This document shows, piece after piece, positions 33,671-43,467 of a stretch of 64,000 nt of DNA; the first letter of the stretch is position 1; the number at the start of each line of letters is the position of its first letter. The translations under genes and the position numbers were made by a program. The notes under the pieces are model-generated. The model saw only the letters and a list, made by a program, of their open reading frames with translations, had not been told where the DNA came from and made no database searches. The DNA is from Hyphomonadaceae bacterium BL14 (GTDB lineage: Bacteria > Pseudomonadota > Alphaproteobacteria > Caulobacterales > Maricaulaceae), in the NCBI GenBank assembly GCA_027627705.1, contig CP091242.1, positions 484,076-548,075 on the forward strand, in the 5' to 3' direction.

Positions 33671-34572
33671 AGGGGCGGGCGCTGTCAGAGTTTTCAACGG
33701 CGCTGGGTGAAGCCGCTGACCGCGTGACGGTGGCGCTTGACGCTTTGCTGCCGAGGCCCGACGGGCCGGAAAAGCGCCTGATCTCGGCCATGCGCTATTC
33801 GGCGCTGGGGCCGGGCAAGCGCATGCGGCCCTTCCTGCTGATCGAGTGCGGGCGCCTCGTCGGGGCCGACGAACGCGCGCTGCTGCGCGCGGCCTGTGCG
33901 GTGGAGTGCATCCATGCCTATTCGCTGGTGCATGACGACCTGCCGGCCATGGACAATGATGATCTGCGCCGCGGACGTCCAACCTTGCACATCGCCTATG
34001 ACGATGCGACCGCGATCCTGGCGGGAGACGCGCTGCAAACCCAGGCATTCGCCATCCTGGCGGATCCGGAAACCCATCCCGATGCGGCGCTGCGCTGCGA
34101 TCTGATCGCGCGCCTGGCCCAGGCGGCCGGTGCGCGCGGCATGGCGGGCGGGCAGATGATCGACATGGCCATCGAGGCGGGCGAGGAGGCCGAGATCGGC
34201 GTCATCACCCGCTGTCAGCGCATGAAGACCGGTGCCCTAATTGCGTTCTGCGCCGAAGCCGGACCGGTGCTGGCGCGCTCCGACCGTGAGACGCGTACAG
34301 CGCTGGAAGGTTACGCTCACGATCTGGGGCTCTGCTACCAGATCGTCGATGACTTGCTGGATGCAGAGGGCGATGAGTCCCTGACCGGCAAGCGCACGCG
34401 CAAGGATGAGGGTCAGGGCAAGGCCACCTTCGTGTCGATCCTGGGCGTGGACGGCGCGCGCGAGCGTGCGCGCCATCTGGCCGCGCAAGCCAAGGAGCAT
34501 CTGGCCGATTATGGCGAAGATGCAAAATTACTGATACAAACCGTTGATTATGTGCTGGATCGCCAGTCCTGA
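33667..34572 (+). CDS. ispA: farnesyl diphosphate synthase / polyprenyl synthetase
   Basis: A 301-residue all-helical prenyltransferase joining IPP to DMAPP and GPP. The first aspartate-rich motif is DDLPAMDNDDLRRGRPT (about 90-105) and the second is QIVDDLLDAEGD (about 225). KRMRPFLLIE near residue 50 is the IPP-binding region. Bulky residues before the first motif (CIHAYSLVHDD) suit a short-chain product. It feeds dxs-derived precursors into quinones and undecaprenyl lipids. Overlaps the CsaA-like gene; dxs follows after 37 bases. Confidence 0.95.
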   Translation: MKGRALSEFSTALGEAADRVTVALDALLPRPDGPEKRLISAMRYSALGPGKRMRPFLLIECGRLVGADERALLRAACAVECIHAYSLVHDDLPAMDNDDLRRGRPTLHIAYDDATAILAGDALQTQAFAILADPETHPDAALRCDLIARLAQAAGARGMAGGQMIDMAIEAGEEAEIGVITRCQRMKTGALIAFCAEAGPVLARSDRETRTALEGYAHDLGLCYQIVDDLLDAEGDESLTGKRTRKDEGQGKATFVSILGVDGARERARHLAAQAKEHLADYGEDAKLLIQTVDYVLDRQS

Positions 34573-34609
34573 CAGTTGATGGCCGGTTCTGCCGGCTGCA
34601 GGAGACCGT

Positions 34610-36517
34610 ATGCCCCACACGCCTCATCTCGACCAGATCCGCGTTCCCAGCGACCTCAAAAACCGTGATCTGACCTTCCTGACGGCTGTGGCGGAGGAGT
34701 TGCGCGCCGAGACCATTGACACGGTGTCTGTCACCGGTGGCCATCTGGGGGCCGGGCTGGGCGTGGTTGAGCTGACCCTGGCGCTGCACCATGTATTTGA
34801 TACACCCGACGACATTCTGGTCTGGGATGTGGGCCACCAGTGCTACCCGCACAAAATCCTCACCGGCCGGCGCGACCGCATCCGCACGCTGCGCCAGGGC
34901 GGGGGGCTGTCAGGCTTCACCAAGCGCTCCGAAAGCGTCTACGACCCGTTCGGTGCGGCCCATGCCGCCACCTCCATTTCCGCAGCGCTTGGCTTTGCCG
35001 TCGCGCGCGACCTGAAAGGCGAGCATGACCGCAAGGTGGTCGCCGTGATCGGCGACGGCTCGATGTCCGCGGGCATGGCTTACGAGGCCATGAACAATGC
35101 CGGCGCGCTGAAGAAGAACATGATCGTCATCATCAATGACAACGACATGTCCATCGCCCCGCCCGTGGGTGCGATGAGCCATTATTTCGCCCGTCAGGTC
35201 TCGTCCAAGAGCTATCGCGACCTGCGCAAGATCGGCAAGGGAATCGCCAAGACGTTGGGCGTCGAGACCCAGGCGCGTAAGGCCGAGGAATATCTGCGCG
35301 GCATGGCCATGGGTGGAACGCTCTTTGAAGAGCTGGGCTTTCGCTATATCGGGCCCATTGACGGCCATGATCTCGAGCAGCTCATCGCGGTGCTGCGCAA
35401 TGTGCGCGACGCCGACGAGGGGCCGGTGCTGATCCATGCCGTGACCCAGAAGGGCAAGGGCTACGCCCCCGCCGAACTGGCCGACGACAAGTATCACGGC
35501 GTGTCGCGCTTCAACGTGGTCACCGGAGAGCAGCAAAAGGCCAAGGCGGGACCGCCGGGCTTCACCGCCGTGTTTGCCGACGCGCTGATCGGCCTGGGCG
35601 AACAGGATGAACGCATCTGCGCCGTCACCGCCGCCATGCCGGCGGGAACCGGCGTCGACAAATTCGCCGCCCGCTTCCCGGATCGCGCGTTTGATGTGGG
35701 CATCGCTGAACAGCATGCGGTGACGTTTGCGGCGGGTCTGGCGGCGGAGGGGCTGAAGCCCTTTGCGGCGCTGTATTCCACCTTCCTGCAGCGTGGCTAT
35801 GACCAGGTGGTCCATGACGTGGCCATCCAGTCCCTGCCGGTGCGCTTTGCCATCGACCGGGCGGGACTGGTGGGCGCGGACGGACAGACCCATGCCGGAT
35901 CGTTCGATATCGGCTTCATGGGCTCGCTGCCCGGCATGGTGCTGATGGCCGCCGCGGACGAGGCGGAACTGGCGCGCATGGTCGCCACCTGCGCCGCGAT
36001 TGATGATGGCCCCAGCGCGGTGCGTTATCCACGCGGCGAGGGCACAGGCGTCGAGATTCCATCCGTCCTGGAGCCGCTGGAAATCGGCAAGGGCCGCATT
36101 GTGCGCGAGGGCTCAAGCGTCGCTGTGCTGTCGCTGGGCACCCGGCTGGGCGAAGTGCTCAAAGCCGCCGATGAACTGGCCGCGCATGGCCTGTCGCCGA
36201 CGGTGGCGGACGCCCGCTTCGCCAAGCCGCTGGACGAGGATATGATCCTGCGTCTGGCGCGCGAGCACGAAGTGCTGGTTACCATCGAGGAGGGCTCACG
36301 CGGCGGCTTCGGTGCCTTTGTGCTGCATATGCTGGCGGAAAAGGGCGCGCTGGATCGTGGGCTGAAAATCCGCACCATGACCCTGCCGGACGTGTTCCTG
36401 GATCACGACAGCCCGTACGCCATGTATGACGCGGCACGCCTGAATGCCCGCCACATCACCGCCACCGTGCTCGACGCGCTTGGCCGCGAGGAAGATGCTG
36501 CGCGCGCGCTGGCGTGA
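34610..36517 (+). CDS. dxs: 1-deoxy-D-xylulose-5-phosphate synthase
   Basis: A 635-residue thiamine-diphosphate enzyme that condenses pyruvate with glyceraldehyde-3-phosphate, the first step of the MEP pathway. [18 protein letters not shown] and [17 protein letters not shown] open the protein; [20 protein letters not shown] is the ThDP-Mg2+ site; the catalytic [15 protein letters not shown] and [11 protein letters not shown](V/L)VHDVA are in the second domain; a transketolase C-terminal domain follows ([12 protein letters not shown]). ATG 34610 has CAGGAG upstream. It is convergent with the peptidase gene, only 7 bases apart. Confidence 0.98.
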   Translation: MPHTPHLDQIRVPSDLKNRDLTFLTAVAEELRAETIDTVSVTGGHLGAGLGVVELTLALHHVFDTPDDILVWDVGHQCYPHKILTGRRDRIRTLRQGGGLSGFTKRSESVYDPFGAAHAATSISAALGFAVARDLKGEHDRKVVAVIGDGSMSAGMAYEAMNNAGALKKNMIVIINDNDMSIAPPVGAMSHYFARQVSSKSYRDLRKIGKGIAKTLGVETQARKAEEYLRGMAMGGTLFEELGFRYIGPIDGHDLEQLIAVLRNVRDADEGPVLIHAVTQKGKGYAPAELADDKYHGVSRFNVVTGEQQKAKAGPPGFTAVFADALIGLGEQDERICAVTAAMPAGTGVDKFAARFPDRAFDVGIAEQHAVTFAAGLAAEGLKPFAALYSTFLQRGYDQVVHDVAIQSLPVRFAIDRAGLVGADGQTHAGSFDIGFMGSLPGMVLMAAADEAELARMVATCAAIDDGPSAVRYPRGEGTGVEIPSVLEPLEIGKGRIVREGSSVAVLSLGTRLGEVLKAADELAAHGLSPTVADARFAKPLDEDMILRLAREHEVLVTIEEGSRGGFGAFVLHMLAEKGALDRGLKIRTMTLPDVFLDHDSPYAMYDAARLNARHITATVLDALGREEDAARALA

Positions 36518-36524
36518 GGGGGTG

Positions 36525-37592
36525 TTACCCCTGACCCAGCGCCAGCAGCGTTCTGGCGAACGCTGTGATCGCGCGCGGCGTGGTGGATTCCTGATTGGAA
36601 TGATAGTTGAACGTCGGGATCTGCAAGGTCGCGCCGGTGCAGCGCCCCGAAGACAGGGCGACGATACGCCCGAGCTCGGTCAGGCCCAGTGATTTGAGCG
36701 GCTGGCCCCGGCGCGCGCGGGCGTCGTTTTCGCGCTCGATAAAGCTGTCCTTGAAGATGATCGGTGCGCTCACCGTGTTGGCCGCGCGCTCCACACGCTG
36801 GACGGTGTCGGAGTGGAAGGCGGCGGTCGCGTCGCGCCGGCGCAGGATCACGGCACCGGCCAGCGCTGCCGCACTGTCGTCAAACGGCGTGGTGTCGAGC
36901 ACCACAATGTCCTGGCGCTCCTGACCGGCATTGACCAGCCAGCTGAGAGCATGAGCCGCCGAGCGGCCGATCTCTTCCTCGGCGGTGAAGATGATGGTGC
37001 CGGCGAGCCCGAACTCGGCCGCCACGCGCAGGGCTGCCGCCGAGACCGGATTGTCCAGCTGACCTGAAATCAGCCCCGCTTCCAGCGGCCCGAGCGTGCG
37101 CGCAAACGCAATGGGTGTGCCCGGTGCCAGCGCAATCATCCCCTCCAGTGCCAGCACCAGCCGCCCGGCACCATCCACGCTGGCGGAGGTTATGCGTCCA
37201 TAGGCGATGCGCCCGCCGGTCTTGCGGTCATAGGCGAACACGGTTTCCCCGGCATAGCGCTTGGAGACGGACTCGGCGAAGTTGGTGGTGACGGTGTTGG
37301 CTTCGCCGTATTTCTCGTTCTTCACCGCGTGGGCGGCGTAGACCGCCGCGCCGTCCTCGGCCGTGATCGCACCATGGCGGTCGATATGGGCGAGGTAGAC
37401 CGGGCCGTCGCCCAGCTGCGCAATGCACAGATTGCGCGGCCGGCTGACCGCAGCGCCCAGCGCCGTGAAATCGCGCGCAAGATGGTCGAGGAAGGGCGTC
37501 TCGTGGCCGACCACGGACGGGAAATCGAGATACTCGCTGGTCTTGGCGAGGACGCGGGCGAAGACCTCGCTATCGGACGGCTGGGCGCGCAT
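36525..37592 (-). CDS. M20/M42-superfamily zinc peptidase
   Basis: A 355-residue metallopeptidase-like protein. VYLAHIDRHG gives a His-x-Asp metal site (about 75), FTAEEEIGRSAAHALSWL gives the paired acidic residues and VVLDTTPFDD a further aspartate ligand; the closing NYHSNQESTTPRAI contains a histidine. The order and spacing fit the M42/M20 aminopeptidase group, but the exact family could not be settled. Its start lies 1 base after the FabH-like stop, so the two are co-transcribed. A hydrolytic role on peptides or acyl-amino acids is likely. Confidence 0.78.
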   Translation of the reverse strand: MRAQPSDSEVFARVLAKTSEYLDFPSVVGHETPFLDHLARDFTALGAAVSRPRNLCIAQLGDGPVYLAHIDRHGAITAEDGAAVYAAHAVKNEKYGEANTVTTNFAESVSKRYAGETVFAYDRKTGGRIAYGRITSASVDGAGRLVLALEGMIALAPGTPIAFARTLGPLEAGLISGQLDNPVSAAALRVAAEFGLAGTIIFTAEEEIGRSAAHALSWLVNAGQERQDIVVLDTTPFDDSAAALAGAVILRRRDATAAFHSDTVQRVERAANTVSAPIIFKDSFIERENDARARRGQPLKSLGLTELGRIVALSSGRCTGATLQIPTFNYHSNQESTTPRAITAFARTLLALGQG

Positions 37593-37593
37593 C

Positions 37594-38739
37594 TTACAGC
37601 TTCTCGACGAACACCGATCCGGCGGAATAGCCGGCACCGAACGAACAGATGACGCCTTTGTCGCCCGCGCTGAGATCGTCGCTGTTGAGGTGGAAGGCGA
37701 TGATGGAGCCCGCCGAGGAGGTATTGGCATAGGTGTCCAGAATGGTCGGCGCATCCTCGCCGCCGGCCTCACGGCCGAACACCTTGCGCGCGATCATGAG
37801 ATTCATGTTGATATTGGCCTGGTGCAGCCAGATCCGGCGCATCTGGTCAGGGGCGAGGCCCAGCTCTTCCATGTGCTCGCGGATCATGTCCGACACCATG
37901 GGCACGACTTCTTTGAACACCTTGCGGCCTTCCTGGACGAACAGCTTGTCGTCCTTGGGCGCGCCGTTGGTGCGCGCGCCATTATCGCCGTCGGCGCGCT
38001 CGGTCCGATTCAGGAAGCCGAAATTATTGCGGATATTGTTGGAGAATTTGGTGCGCAGGCGCGTGCCCAGAATGCGCCAGCCACCTTCGCCCAGATCTTC
38101 CCGCTCCAGAAGGATTGCCGTGGCCACATCCCCGAAAATGAAATGGCTGTCGCGGTCGCGCCAGTTGAGGTGGCCTGAACATATCTCCGGGTTGACCACC
38201 AGGATGGCGCGGGCATGGCCCTGCGCGATCATGTCGGCGGCGGCCTGCATGGCAAAGGTTGCCGAGGAGCAGGCCACGTTCATGTCGAACCCGAAGCCCT
38301 CCTCAATGCCCAGCGCGTCCTGGATCTCGATGGCCACGGCCGGATAGGCGCGCTGCAAGTTGGAGGCGCCGACAATCACCCCGTCTACATCGCCCGGGCT
38401 TCGCCTGGCTCGCTTCAGCGCGTCGCGGCAGGCGTTGAGGCCGATCTCGGCCAGGATGGCCAGCTGGTCATTGCCGCGCGCCGGGATGCGTGGTGCCATC
38501 CGCTTGATATCCAGCACGCCCGCCTTGTCCACGACATAGCGCGACTTGATGCCGGACGCCTTCTCGACGAATTCGGCAGAGGAGGGGCTCAGCGCCTCGA
38601 TCTCCCCGCGGGCGATCTCGTCTGCGTGAGCGTCATTATAGGTGCTCACATAGGCGTTGAAGCTGGCCACCAGCTCATCATTGGAAATGGACTCCGCGGG
38701 CGTCCAGAGGCCCGTGGACCGGATAACAGCGGCGCTCAT
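37594..38739 (-). CDS. beta-ketoacyl-ACP synthase III-like protein (FabH family)
   Basis: A 381-residue thiolase-fold condensing enzyme. The nucleophile cysteine is in NVACSSATFAMQ (about 155), the histidine in WLHQANINMN (about 295) and the asparagine in DTYANTSSAGSII (about 330), forming the Cys-His-Asn triad of FabH enzymes. The FIFGDVATAILLER segment is typical of the longer ~375-residue group that includes Pseudomonas PA3286. It may take acyl-CoA other than acetyl-CoA into fatty acid synthesis. ATG 38739 has GGAG upstream. Confidence 0.9.
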   Translation of the reverse strand: MSAAVIRSTGLWTPAESISNDELVASFNAYVSTYNDAHADEIARGEIEALSPSSAEFVEKASGIKSRYVVDKAGVLDIKRMAPRIPARGNDQLAILAEIGLNACRDALKRARRSPGDVDGVIVGASNLQRAYPAVAIEIQDALGIEEGFGFDMNVACSSATFAMQAAADMIAQGHARAILVVNPEICSGHLNWRDRDSHFIFGDVATAILLEREDLGEGGWRILGTRLRTKFSNNIRNNFGFLNRTERADGDNGARTNGAPKDDKLFVQEGRKVFKEVVPMVSDMIREHMEELGLAPDQMRRIWLHQANINMNLMIARKVFGREAGGEDAPTILDTYANTSSAGSIIAFHLNSDDLSAGDKGVICSFGAGYSAGSVFVEKL

Positions 38740-38833
38740 GAAAGGCTCCAGCTTGATGACTGAGTCTGTTTGATCACGCGCCAACTTAGCGACCATCGCC
38801 GCACGCGCCAACCATACGTACAGAGAGCGTTGA

Positions 38834-39409
38834 TCAGGCCAGCAGCCGCGCCACTTCGGCATGGCGCGGACAGCTGACCAGATGGTCGTTGACCATGCCC
38901 ACCGCCTGCATGAAGGCGTAGACGATGACCGGCCCGCAGAATTTGAACCCGGCCTGCTTCAGCGCCTTGGCCATGGCCTGGCTGGTCCCGGTCTGGGCGG
39001 GCACCTCGCTCATGGCGGTATGGCGGTTCTGGACGGGAACGCCGTCCACGAAATCCCACAGGAAGGTGGAGAAGCCGGGGCCTGCCTCCTGGATGGCGAT
39101 CCAGGCCCGCGCATTGCCGATAGCCGCCTCGATCTTGGCGCGCGAGCGGATGATCCCGGCATCATCCAGCAGCCGGTTGATGTCTGCCTCGCCGTAGCGC
39201 GCGATGATGCAGGGATCGAACCCGTCGAAGGCCGCGCGCATGGTCTCGCGCTTGCGCAATATTGTGATCCAGGCGAGCCCGGCCTGGAATCCGTCCAGCA
39301 CCAGCTTTTCGAACAAGGCGCGGTCATCGCGCTCGGGCACACCCCACTCGGTGTCGTGATAGGAGATGTAAAGCGGATCATGGCCCGGCCAGGGGCATCG
39401 CTCAGTCAT
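38834..39409 (-). CDS. tag: DNA-3-methyladenine glycosylase I
   Basis: A 191-residue base-excision glycosylase removing 3-methyladenine. The zinc site of E. coli Tag is matched: Cys5 (TERCPW), His18 (YHDTEWG) and the C-terminal [31 protein letters not shown] and [22 protein letters not shown] are signature segments. The second ATG (39409) is preferred over 39418 because the family begins with the zinc cysteine within the first five residues. Another alkylation-repair gene with ada in this window. Confidence 0.95.
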   Translation of the reverse strand: MTERCPWPGHDPLYISYHDTEWGVPERDDRALFEKLVLDGFQAGLAWITILRKRETMRAAFDGFDPCIIARYGEADINRLLDDAGIIRSRAKIEAAIGNARAWIAIQEAGPGFSTFLWDFVDGVPVQNRHTAMSEVPAQTGTSQAMAKALKQAGFKFCGPVIVYAFMQAVGMVNDHLVSCPRHAEVARLLA

Positions 39410-39498
39410 GCTGGCCATCCTTCGTGCGCACAGGCCGCACGCTAGCGGCGCTTGGCCCGGGCCGCCACCTGATTCGTGCGCCGGGGCAGGGGGCTTGA

Positions 39499-39527
39499 TT
39501 GACAGGCGCGCGCGCCTGGCCCATAAG
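39499..39527 (+). promoter_or_regulatory. sigma70-type promoter of rpsD
   Basis: TTGACA (39499-39504), an exact -35, is separated by 17 bases from CATAAG (39522-39527), a good -10. The spacer begins with a perfect 12-bp palindrome, GGCGCGCGCGCC (39505-39516). The promoter would give a ~125-base leader before rpsD, long enough to hold an S4 autoregulatory structure, although none was identified. Confidence 0.7.
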
Positions 39528-39656
39528 CCCCGATCCCTCAGTGGCCGGCCCTGCCGGACCGCTCGGATCAACACGCACGGACGACGCGAGAACCGCCGTT
39601 TCCATTGCGCAGCAAAGAGGGAGCTGCGCCGGGCCGCGTCACAAAAAGAGAGACCT

Positions 39657-40274
39657 ATGTCAAAGCGTCATTCGCAGAAATACAAGATCGACCGCCGTAT
39701 GGGCGAAAACATCTGGGGCCGCGCCAAGTCCCCGGTGAACAACCGCGCCTACGGCCCCGGCCAGCACGGCCAGCGCCGCGCCGGCAAGCTGTCCGATTTC
39801 GGCCTTCAGCTGCGCGCCAAGCAGAAGCTGAAGGGCTATTACGGCAACATCACCGAAAAGCAGTTCGCCAAGATCTATACCGAGGCGATGCGCCGCAAGG
39901 GCAACACGGCAGAGAACCTGATCGGCCTGCTGGAAAGCCGTCTGGACGCGATCGTCTATCGCGCCAAGTTCGTGCCGACCGTGTTCGCCGCCCGCCAGTT
40001 CGTCAATCACGGCCACGTGAAGGTGAACGGTCAGCGCGTGAACATTGCCTCTTACCAGTGCAAGCCGGGCGACGTCATCGAAGTGCGCGAGAAGTCGCGC
40101 AACATGGCCCTGGTGCTCGAAGCGCTGGGCAGCGCCGAGCGCGACGTGCCCGAGTATATCGAGCTTGAAGGCAAGGGCATGAAGGCGACTTACGCCCGCA
40201 TCCCCGATTTCAACGAGGTGCCGTACCCGGTGAAGATGGAGCCCAACCTCGTGGTCGAATTCTACTCCTCCTAA
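39657..40274 (+). CDS. rpsD: 30S ribosomal protein S4
   Basis: A 205-residue primary rRNA-binding protein of the small subunit. N-terminal [21 protein letters not shown], then [10 protein letters not shown] and [14 protein letters not shown]; the S4 RNA-binding domain lies about 94-155 with [14 protein letters not shown] and [16 protein letters not shown]. It ends VVEFYSS. As in alphaproteobacteria generally, rpsD is a lone gene outside the main ribosomal operon. The ATG at 39657 has GAGAGA upstream. Bounded by a clear promoter and terminator. Confidence 0.99.
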   Translation: MSKRHSQKYKIDRRMGENIWGRAKSPVNNRAYGPGQHGQRRAGKLSDFGLQLRAKQKLKGYYGNITEKQFAKIYTEAMRRKGNTAENLIGLLESRLDAIVYRAKFVPTVFAARQFVNHGHVKVNGQRVNIASYQCKPGDVIEVREKSRNMALVLEALGSAERDVPEYIELEGKGMKATYARIPDFNEVPYPVKMEPNLVVEFYSS

Positions 40275-40316
40275 CGTCTCCGGCGCGGCTTCACCCGCGC
40301 CTGCAAATTCGATCAG

Positions 40317-40347
40317 GACCCGCCGGCGCACGCCGGCGGGTCTTTTT
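40317..40347 (+). terminator. Rho-independent terminator of rpsD
   Basis: A perfect 12-bp inverted repeat (40317-40328 with 40331-40342) immediately followed by five T (40343-40347), 42 bases after the rpsD stop. This is the clearest intrinsic terminator in the window. Confidence 0.92.
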
Positions 40348-40421
40348 CTTGCGCCCTTCGCGCTGTCGTCGGGCTTCACGGTCGGGTAAGCTGGACTTCC
40401 GCTGCCGACAGGAGACGCGCC

Positions 40422-40793
40422 ATGATCCGCCTGAAGACCGCCTGCGCCGGTGCCTTCGTCCTGATCCTGACGGCATGCCAGACAGTGCCCCATGCCCCGC
40501 CCGGATACAGCGCCGAACCGGTCTATGACTGGCGGCTGGACCGGGGAGGCGATCTGGTTGTGCGCGTGGCGTCCAATGGCTGCACAACGCGCGACAGCTT
40601 TGCCGCTGATGTCTACGGCGCCGGGGGGCAGGGCTGGAATTTCGACGTCACGCTGACGCGCATCCATGCCGATAATTGCCGCGCGCTGCTGCCACAGGGC
40701 GTCGAGCTGGTCTGGACGCGTGACGATCTGGGGCTCCCGCAGGGTGCAGGCGTGCGCGTTACCAATCCGCGCTCGGCACCGCCGTCCAGCTAG
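40422..40793 (+). CDS. putative lipoprotein, hypothetical
   Basis: A 123-residue protein with a lipoprotein signal: hydrophobic GAFVLILTAC with lipobox LTAC (Cys about 19). The mature part has two cysteines (NGCTTRDSF and HADNCRALLPQG) that may form a disulphide, and a beta-rich VELVWTRDDLGL segment. Not matched to a named family; similar small lipoproteins are widespread in this group. ACAGGAG precedes the ATG at 40422. Confidence 0.82.
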   Translation: MIRLKTACAGAFVLILTACQTVPHAPPGYSAEPVYDWRLDRGGDLVVRVASNGCTTRDSFAADVYGAGGQGWNFDVTLTRIHADNCRALLPQGVELVWTRDDLGLPQGAGVRVTNPRSAPPSS

Positions 40794-40868
40794 CCTTGGC
40801 GGAGACTTTTCCTTAACGCGCCGCGCCGATAGTGCCCTGATGCATCCTGACGTCACGGACCTGTGCGC

Positions 40869-41978
40869 ATGGCTGAAGACTTCCGAGCTGTTACTGAACC
40901 GGCCGCACCGCCGCCGCCCGCACCATCGGGCCGGGCGCGCACGCTGTTGACCCGGCGTCTGGCCGATATTGTCTGCCTGCCGTCCAGCCGCGTCCCGCCG
41001 CAGGAGCGCTGGATGGTGGCCGACGTGCTGGAAACCATGCTGGCGACCGCCGATACAGATTTGCGCGCCAAGGTGGCTGCGCGTCTGGCCGATCAGGCCG
41101 AGGCACCGGCCGGCCTCGTGCGCCGGCTGGCGCTGGATGAGTTCGAGATCGCCGAGCCCTTGCTGGCGCGCGCCCGGGCACTGACCGATTTCGACATGAT
41201 GGAAATTGCCCGCAAGGCCGGGCGCCAGCACCGTCTGGCGCTGGCCCGGCGTGAGCGCGTGTCCGAAGTTGTTGCCGCGGCCCTGTGTGCGAGTGGTGAC
41301 GTGGACGTCATCTCGGCAATCCTGCGCAATGCCGGTGCGCATCTGGCGCTGGAGACCGTGGAATTTCTGGTGCGCGAAGCGGCCGACAACGAGTCGCTGG
41401 CGCTTTTGCTCATCAAGCGTGCCGAGCTGCGCCCGGCGCAGGCGCTGACCCTGTTCTGGGCGTGTGGCCATGATCAGCGGCGCATGATTCTCGATCGCTT
41501 TGCGGCCTCGCGCGCCATTCTGCAAGAGGCCGCCAGCGACGTGTTCCCGCTGGCTGCGCGCCAGGAGGAGCGCGATCCGGCTGTGGACGCCGCGCTCGTT
41601 TACATTGACCGGCGCCAGCGTGACCGCCGCGCCGCCGAGCTGTCTCCCTGGCAGTCGCTGGAAGGCCTGATCGAGCATGCCGCGCGCGACGGGCTGAGGC
41701 TGGAAGCCCGCGCCGAGATCGCCGCCCTGTCGGCCATCGGCCAGCACCTGTCCAATCGCATGCTGGATGATTTCGGCGGAGAGCCGCTGGCGGTGCTGGC
41801 CAAGGCCACGGGCCTGTCACGCGAGCATCTGGTGATGTTGATCGAGCTGGGCGGGCGCACCGATGCGCCGCTGCGTATCCAGCAGGCTGTGCGCGTGTTC
41901 GACACGCTCTCGGTGGACAAGGCGCAGACAGTTTTGCGTTACTGGAACTGGGTGATCGGACGCACCGGCACCAGCTGA
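40869..41978 (+). CDS. DUF2336 domain protein
   Basis: A 369-residue soluble, all-helical protein of repeat type. PPQERWMVADVLETMLATADTDLRAKVAARLAD and the later RRLALDEFEIAEPLLARARAL match the DUF2336 pattern common in Caulobacterales and Rhodospirillales, where HEAT-like helices recur. The function is unknown. ATG 40869 is chosen within a frame that opens with a GTG 6 bases earlier. Preceded by a TTAACG element at 40813 that may belong to its promoter, and followed by the SbtA gene after 49 bases. Confidence 0.85.
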   Translation: MAEDFRAVTEPAAPPPPAPSGRARTLLTRRLADIVCLPSSRVPPQERWMVADVLETMLATADTDLRAKVAARLADQAEAPAGLVRRLALDEFEIAEPLLARARALTDFDMMEIARKAGRQHRLALARRERVSEVVAAALCASGDVDVISAILRNAGAHLALETVEFLVREAADNESLALLLIKRAELRPAQALTLFWACGHDQRRMILDRFAASRAILQEAASDVFPLAARQEERDPAVDAALVYIDRRQRDRRAAELSPWQSLEGLIEHAARDGLRLEARAEIAALSAIGQHLSNRMLDDFGGEPLAVLAKATGLSREHLVMLIELGGRTDAPLRIQQAVRVFDTLSVDKAQTVLRYWNWVIGRTGTS

Positions 41979-42027
41979 CACGGGAATCGCTTGTCAGCGG
42001 CATATCGTCCGGTTAACGACGCGCCCC

Positions 42028-43008
42028 ATGACCGATGCAATTGTCCTGGCCCTGGCCAATCTTAGTTCGCCCGCGGTGCTGTTCTTCGCACTGGGGATTT
42101 TCGCCGGCATTGCCCGGTCCGACCTCACCATCCCCCAGGCCATCGCCAAGGGGCTGGCGCTCTATCTGATGCTGGCCATCGGGTTCAAGGGCGGGGCTGC
42201 GGTGGCCGAAGTGGGCCTGTCTGTGGACCTCGCCCTCGCGGCCCTGGCCGGGGTGGTGCTGAGTTTCTCCCTGCCGCTGGTCGCGTTTGCGCTTTTGCGC
42301 GCCTTCACCAGGGTGGACCGGGCCACGGCTGCGGCCAGTGCGGCGCACTATGGCTCGATCTCGGTCGTGACCTTTGTGGCGGGCTCGGAGTTTCTCACCC
42401 TGTCGGGCCTGGTCTGGTCGGGCCACATGGTGGCAGTGCTGGCCATCATGGAGACACCGGCGATCCTGACGGGGCTGTGGCTGGCTGGGCGCGCCTCGCG
42501 CGGGCCGGATCCGGAAGCACGACCGGAATTGCTGAGAGAGGTGCTGCTGAATGGATCGGTGGTGCTGCTTATTGGTGCCTTTCTGATCGGATGGGTCTCG
42601 GGACCGGCAGGCATGGCGCGCCTCGACCTGTTCGTGAACGGGTTGTTCCAGGGGCTGCTGTGCCTGTTTCTGCTGGACATGGGCCTTGTTGCCTCGCGCC
42701 GACTGGGCGGTGCGAAAAAGCTTGGCGTGACCGGGATTGCCTTCGGAGTAGTCATGCCGCTCATCGGTGCCGCGGCGGCCCTTCCGGTGGCGTGGCTGAT
42801 CGGCATGAGCCCGGGCGACGCCGCGGCGCTGATGATCCTGTCAGGCTCCGCCAGCTATATCGCCGTGCCCGCCGCCATGCGCATCGCCCTGCCGGAGGCG
42901 GACCCGTCCGTGTATCTCACCTTGTCGCTGGCGATCACCTTCCCGTTCAATCTGACCATCGGCATACCGCTCTATGCCAGTGTGGCGCGCGCAGTTCTGG
43001 GAGGCTGA
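42028..43008 (+). CDS. sbtA: sodium-dependent bicarbonate transporter, SbtA family
   Basis: A 326-residue membrane protein with about ten hydrophobic segments in two inverted halves. ALYLMLAIGFKGGAAV, AASAAHYGSISVVTFVAG and SGSASYIAVPAAMRIALPEADPS are SbtA signature segments; the latter surround the bicarbonate and Na+ sites. Cyanobacterial SbtA takes up HCO3- with Na+. Followed one base later by a PII-like gene, the known SbtA-SbtB arrangement. In this presumably heterotrophic organism it may support anaplerotic carboxylation or pH control. Confidence 0.93.
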   Translation: MTDAIVLALANLSSPAVLFFALGIFAGIARSDLTIPQAIAKGLALYLMLAIGFKGGAAVAEVGLSVDLALAALAGVVLSFSLPLVAFALLRAFTRVDRATAAASAAHYGSISVVTFVAGSEFLTLSGLVWSGHMVAVLAIMETPAILTGLWLAGRASRGPDPEARPELLREVLLNGSVVLLIGAFLIGWVSGPAGMARLDLFVNGLFQGLLCLFLLDMGLVASRRLGGAKKLGVTGIAFGVVMPLIGAAAALPVAWLIGMSPGDAAALMILSGSASYIAVPAAMRIALPEADPSVYLTLSLAITFPFNLTIGIPLYASVARAVLGG

Positions 43009-43009
43009 C

Positions 43010-43318
43010 ATGGCCCGACCGATCCGAAAGAAAGTCATCGCCATCGTGGAGGCCGCGCATCTGCGCCGGCTGGTGGAGCTGATCCGCAGCTGCGGTGTGT
43101 CGGGCTTCACAATCATTGACGGGCGCGAAGGCTCGGGCATTGCGGGAGACTGGAGCCGCGACGGGGTCTTCGAAGCCGTTGAAATGAAGATCGTCCATGC
43201 GGTCACCACCGCAGAGATCGCCGAGCGCGTGTTCGACAAGGCAGCGGTGTTCTTCGAGCGCTATCCAGGGATCATTTACGGCTATGATGTGGAAGTGGTG
43301 CGCGGCGAGCGGTTCTGA
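43010..43318 (+). CDS. sbtB: PII-like protein, SbtB type
   Basis: A 102-residue PII-superfamily protein. KKVIAIVEAAHLRRLVELIRSCGVSGFTIIDGREGSG is the beta-alpha-beta start and nucleotide site; the T-loop region follows (GDWSRDGVFEAVEMKIV). Unlike many cyanobacterial SbtB proteins there is no C-terminal CGPxGC redox loop; the protein ends VVRGERF. It would bind adenine nucleotides (cAMP, AMP or ATP) and gate SbtA. ATG 43010 lies 1 base after the sbtA stop. Confidence 0.88.
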   Translation: MARPIRKKVIAIVEAAHLRRLVELIRSCGVSGFTIIDGREGSGIAGDWSRDGVFEAVEMKIVHAVTTAEIAERVFDKAAVFFERYPGIIYGYDVEVVRGERF

Positions 43319-43467
43319 CCCCCGCCGTGGACCGGCGAAAACGCGCCATATGAAGAAACTCGCTGCAAGCGCACCGGTTTCGCTGGAAATCACCCTGCGC
43401 CTTGCCTAGAACCCGTGCCAATCCGTTCGCCGATCTCAGCTGTCACCTTTCCAGGGAGGACCGGGCT

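Noticed and set aside
39660..41747. 695-codon open frame on the minus strand across rpsD, the lipoprotein and DUF2336
   Set aside because: It is antisense to rpsD and two other well-supported genes and has no family-like sequence; long antisense frames arise from GC-rich codon bias.
42974..43009. Upstream extension of the PII-like gene to 42974
   Set aside because: It would lie inside sbtA, and the family N-terminus starts at ATG 43010.
43350..43409. 19-codon mini-gene MKKLAASAPVSLEITLRLA between sbtB and mrpE
   Set aside because: It has a start and a stop but no ribosome-binding site and no recognisable role; a leader peptide cannot be excluded but is not supported.
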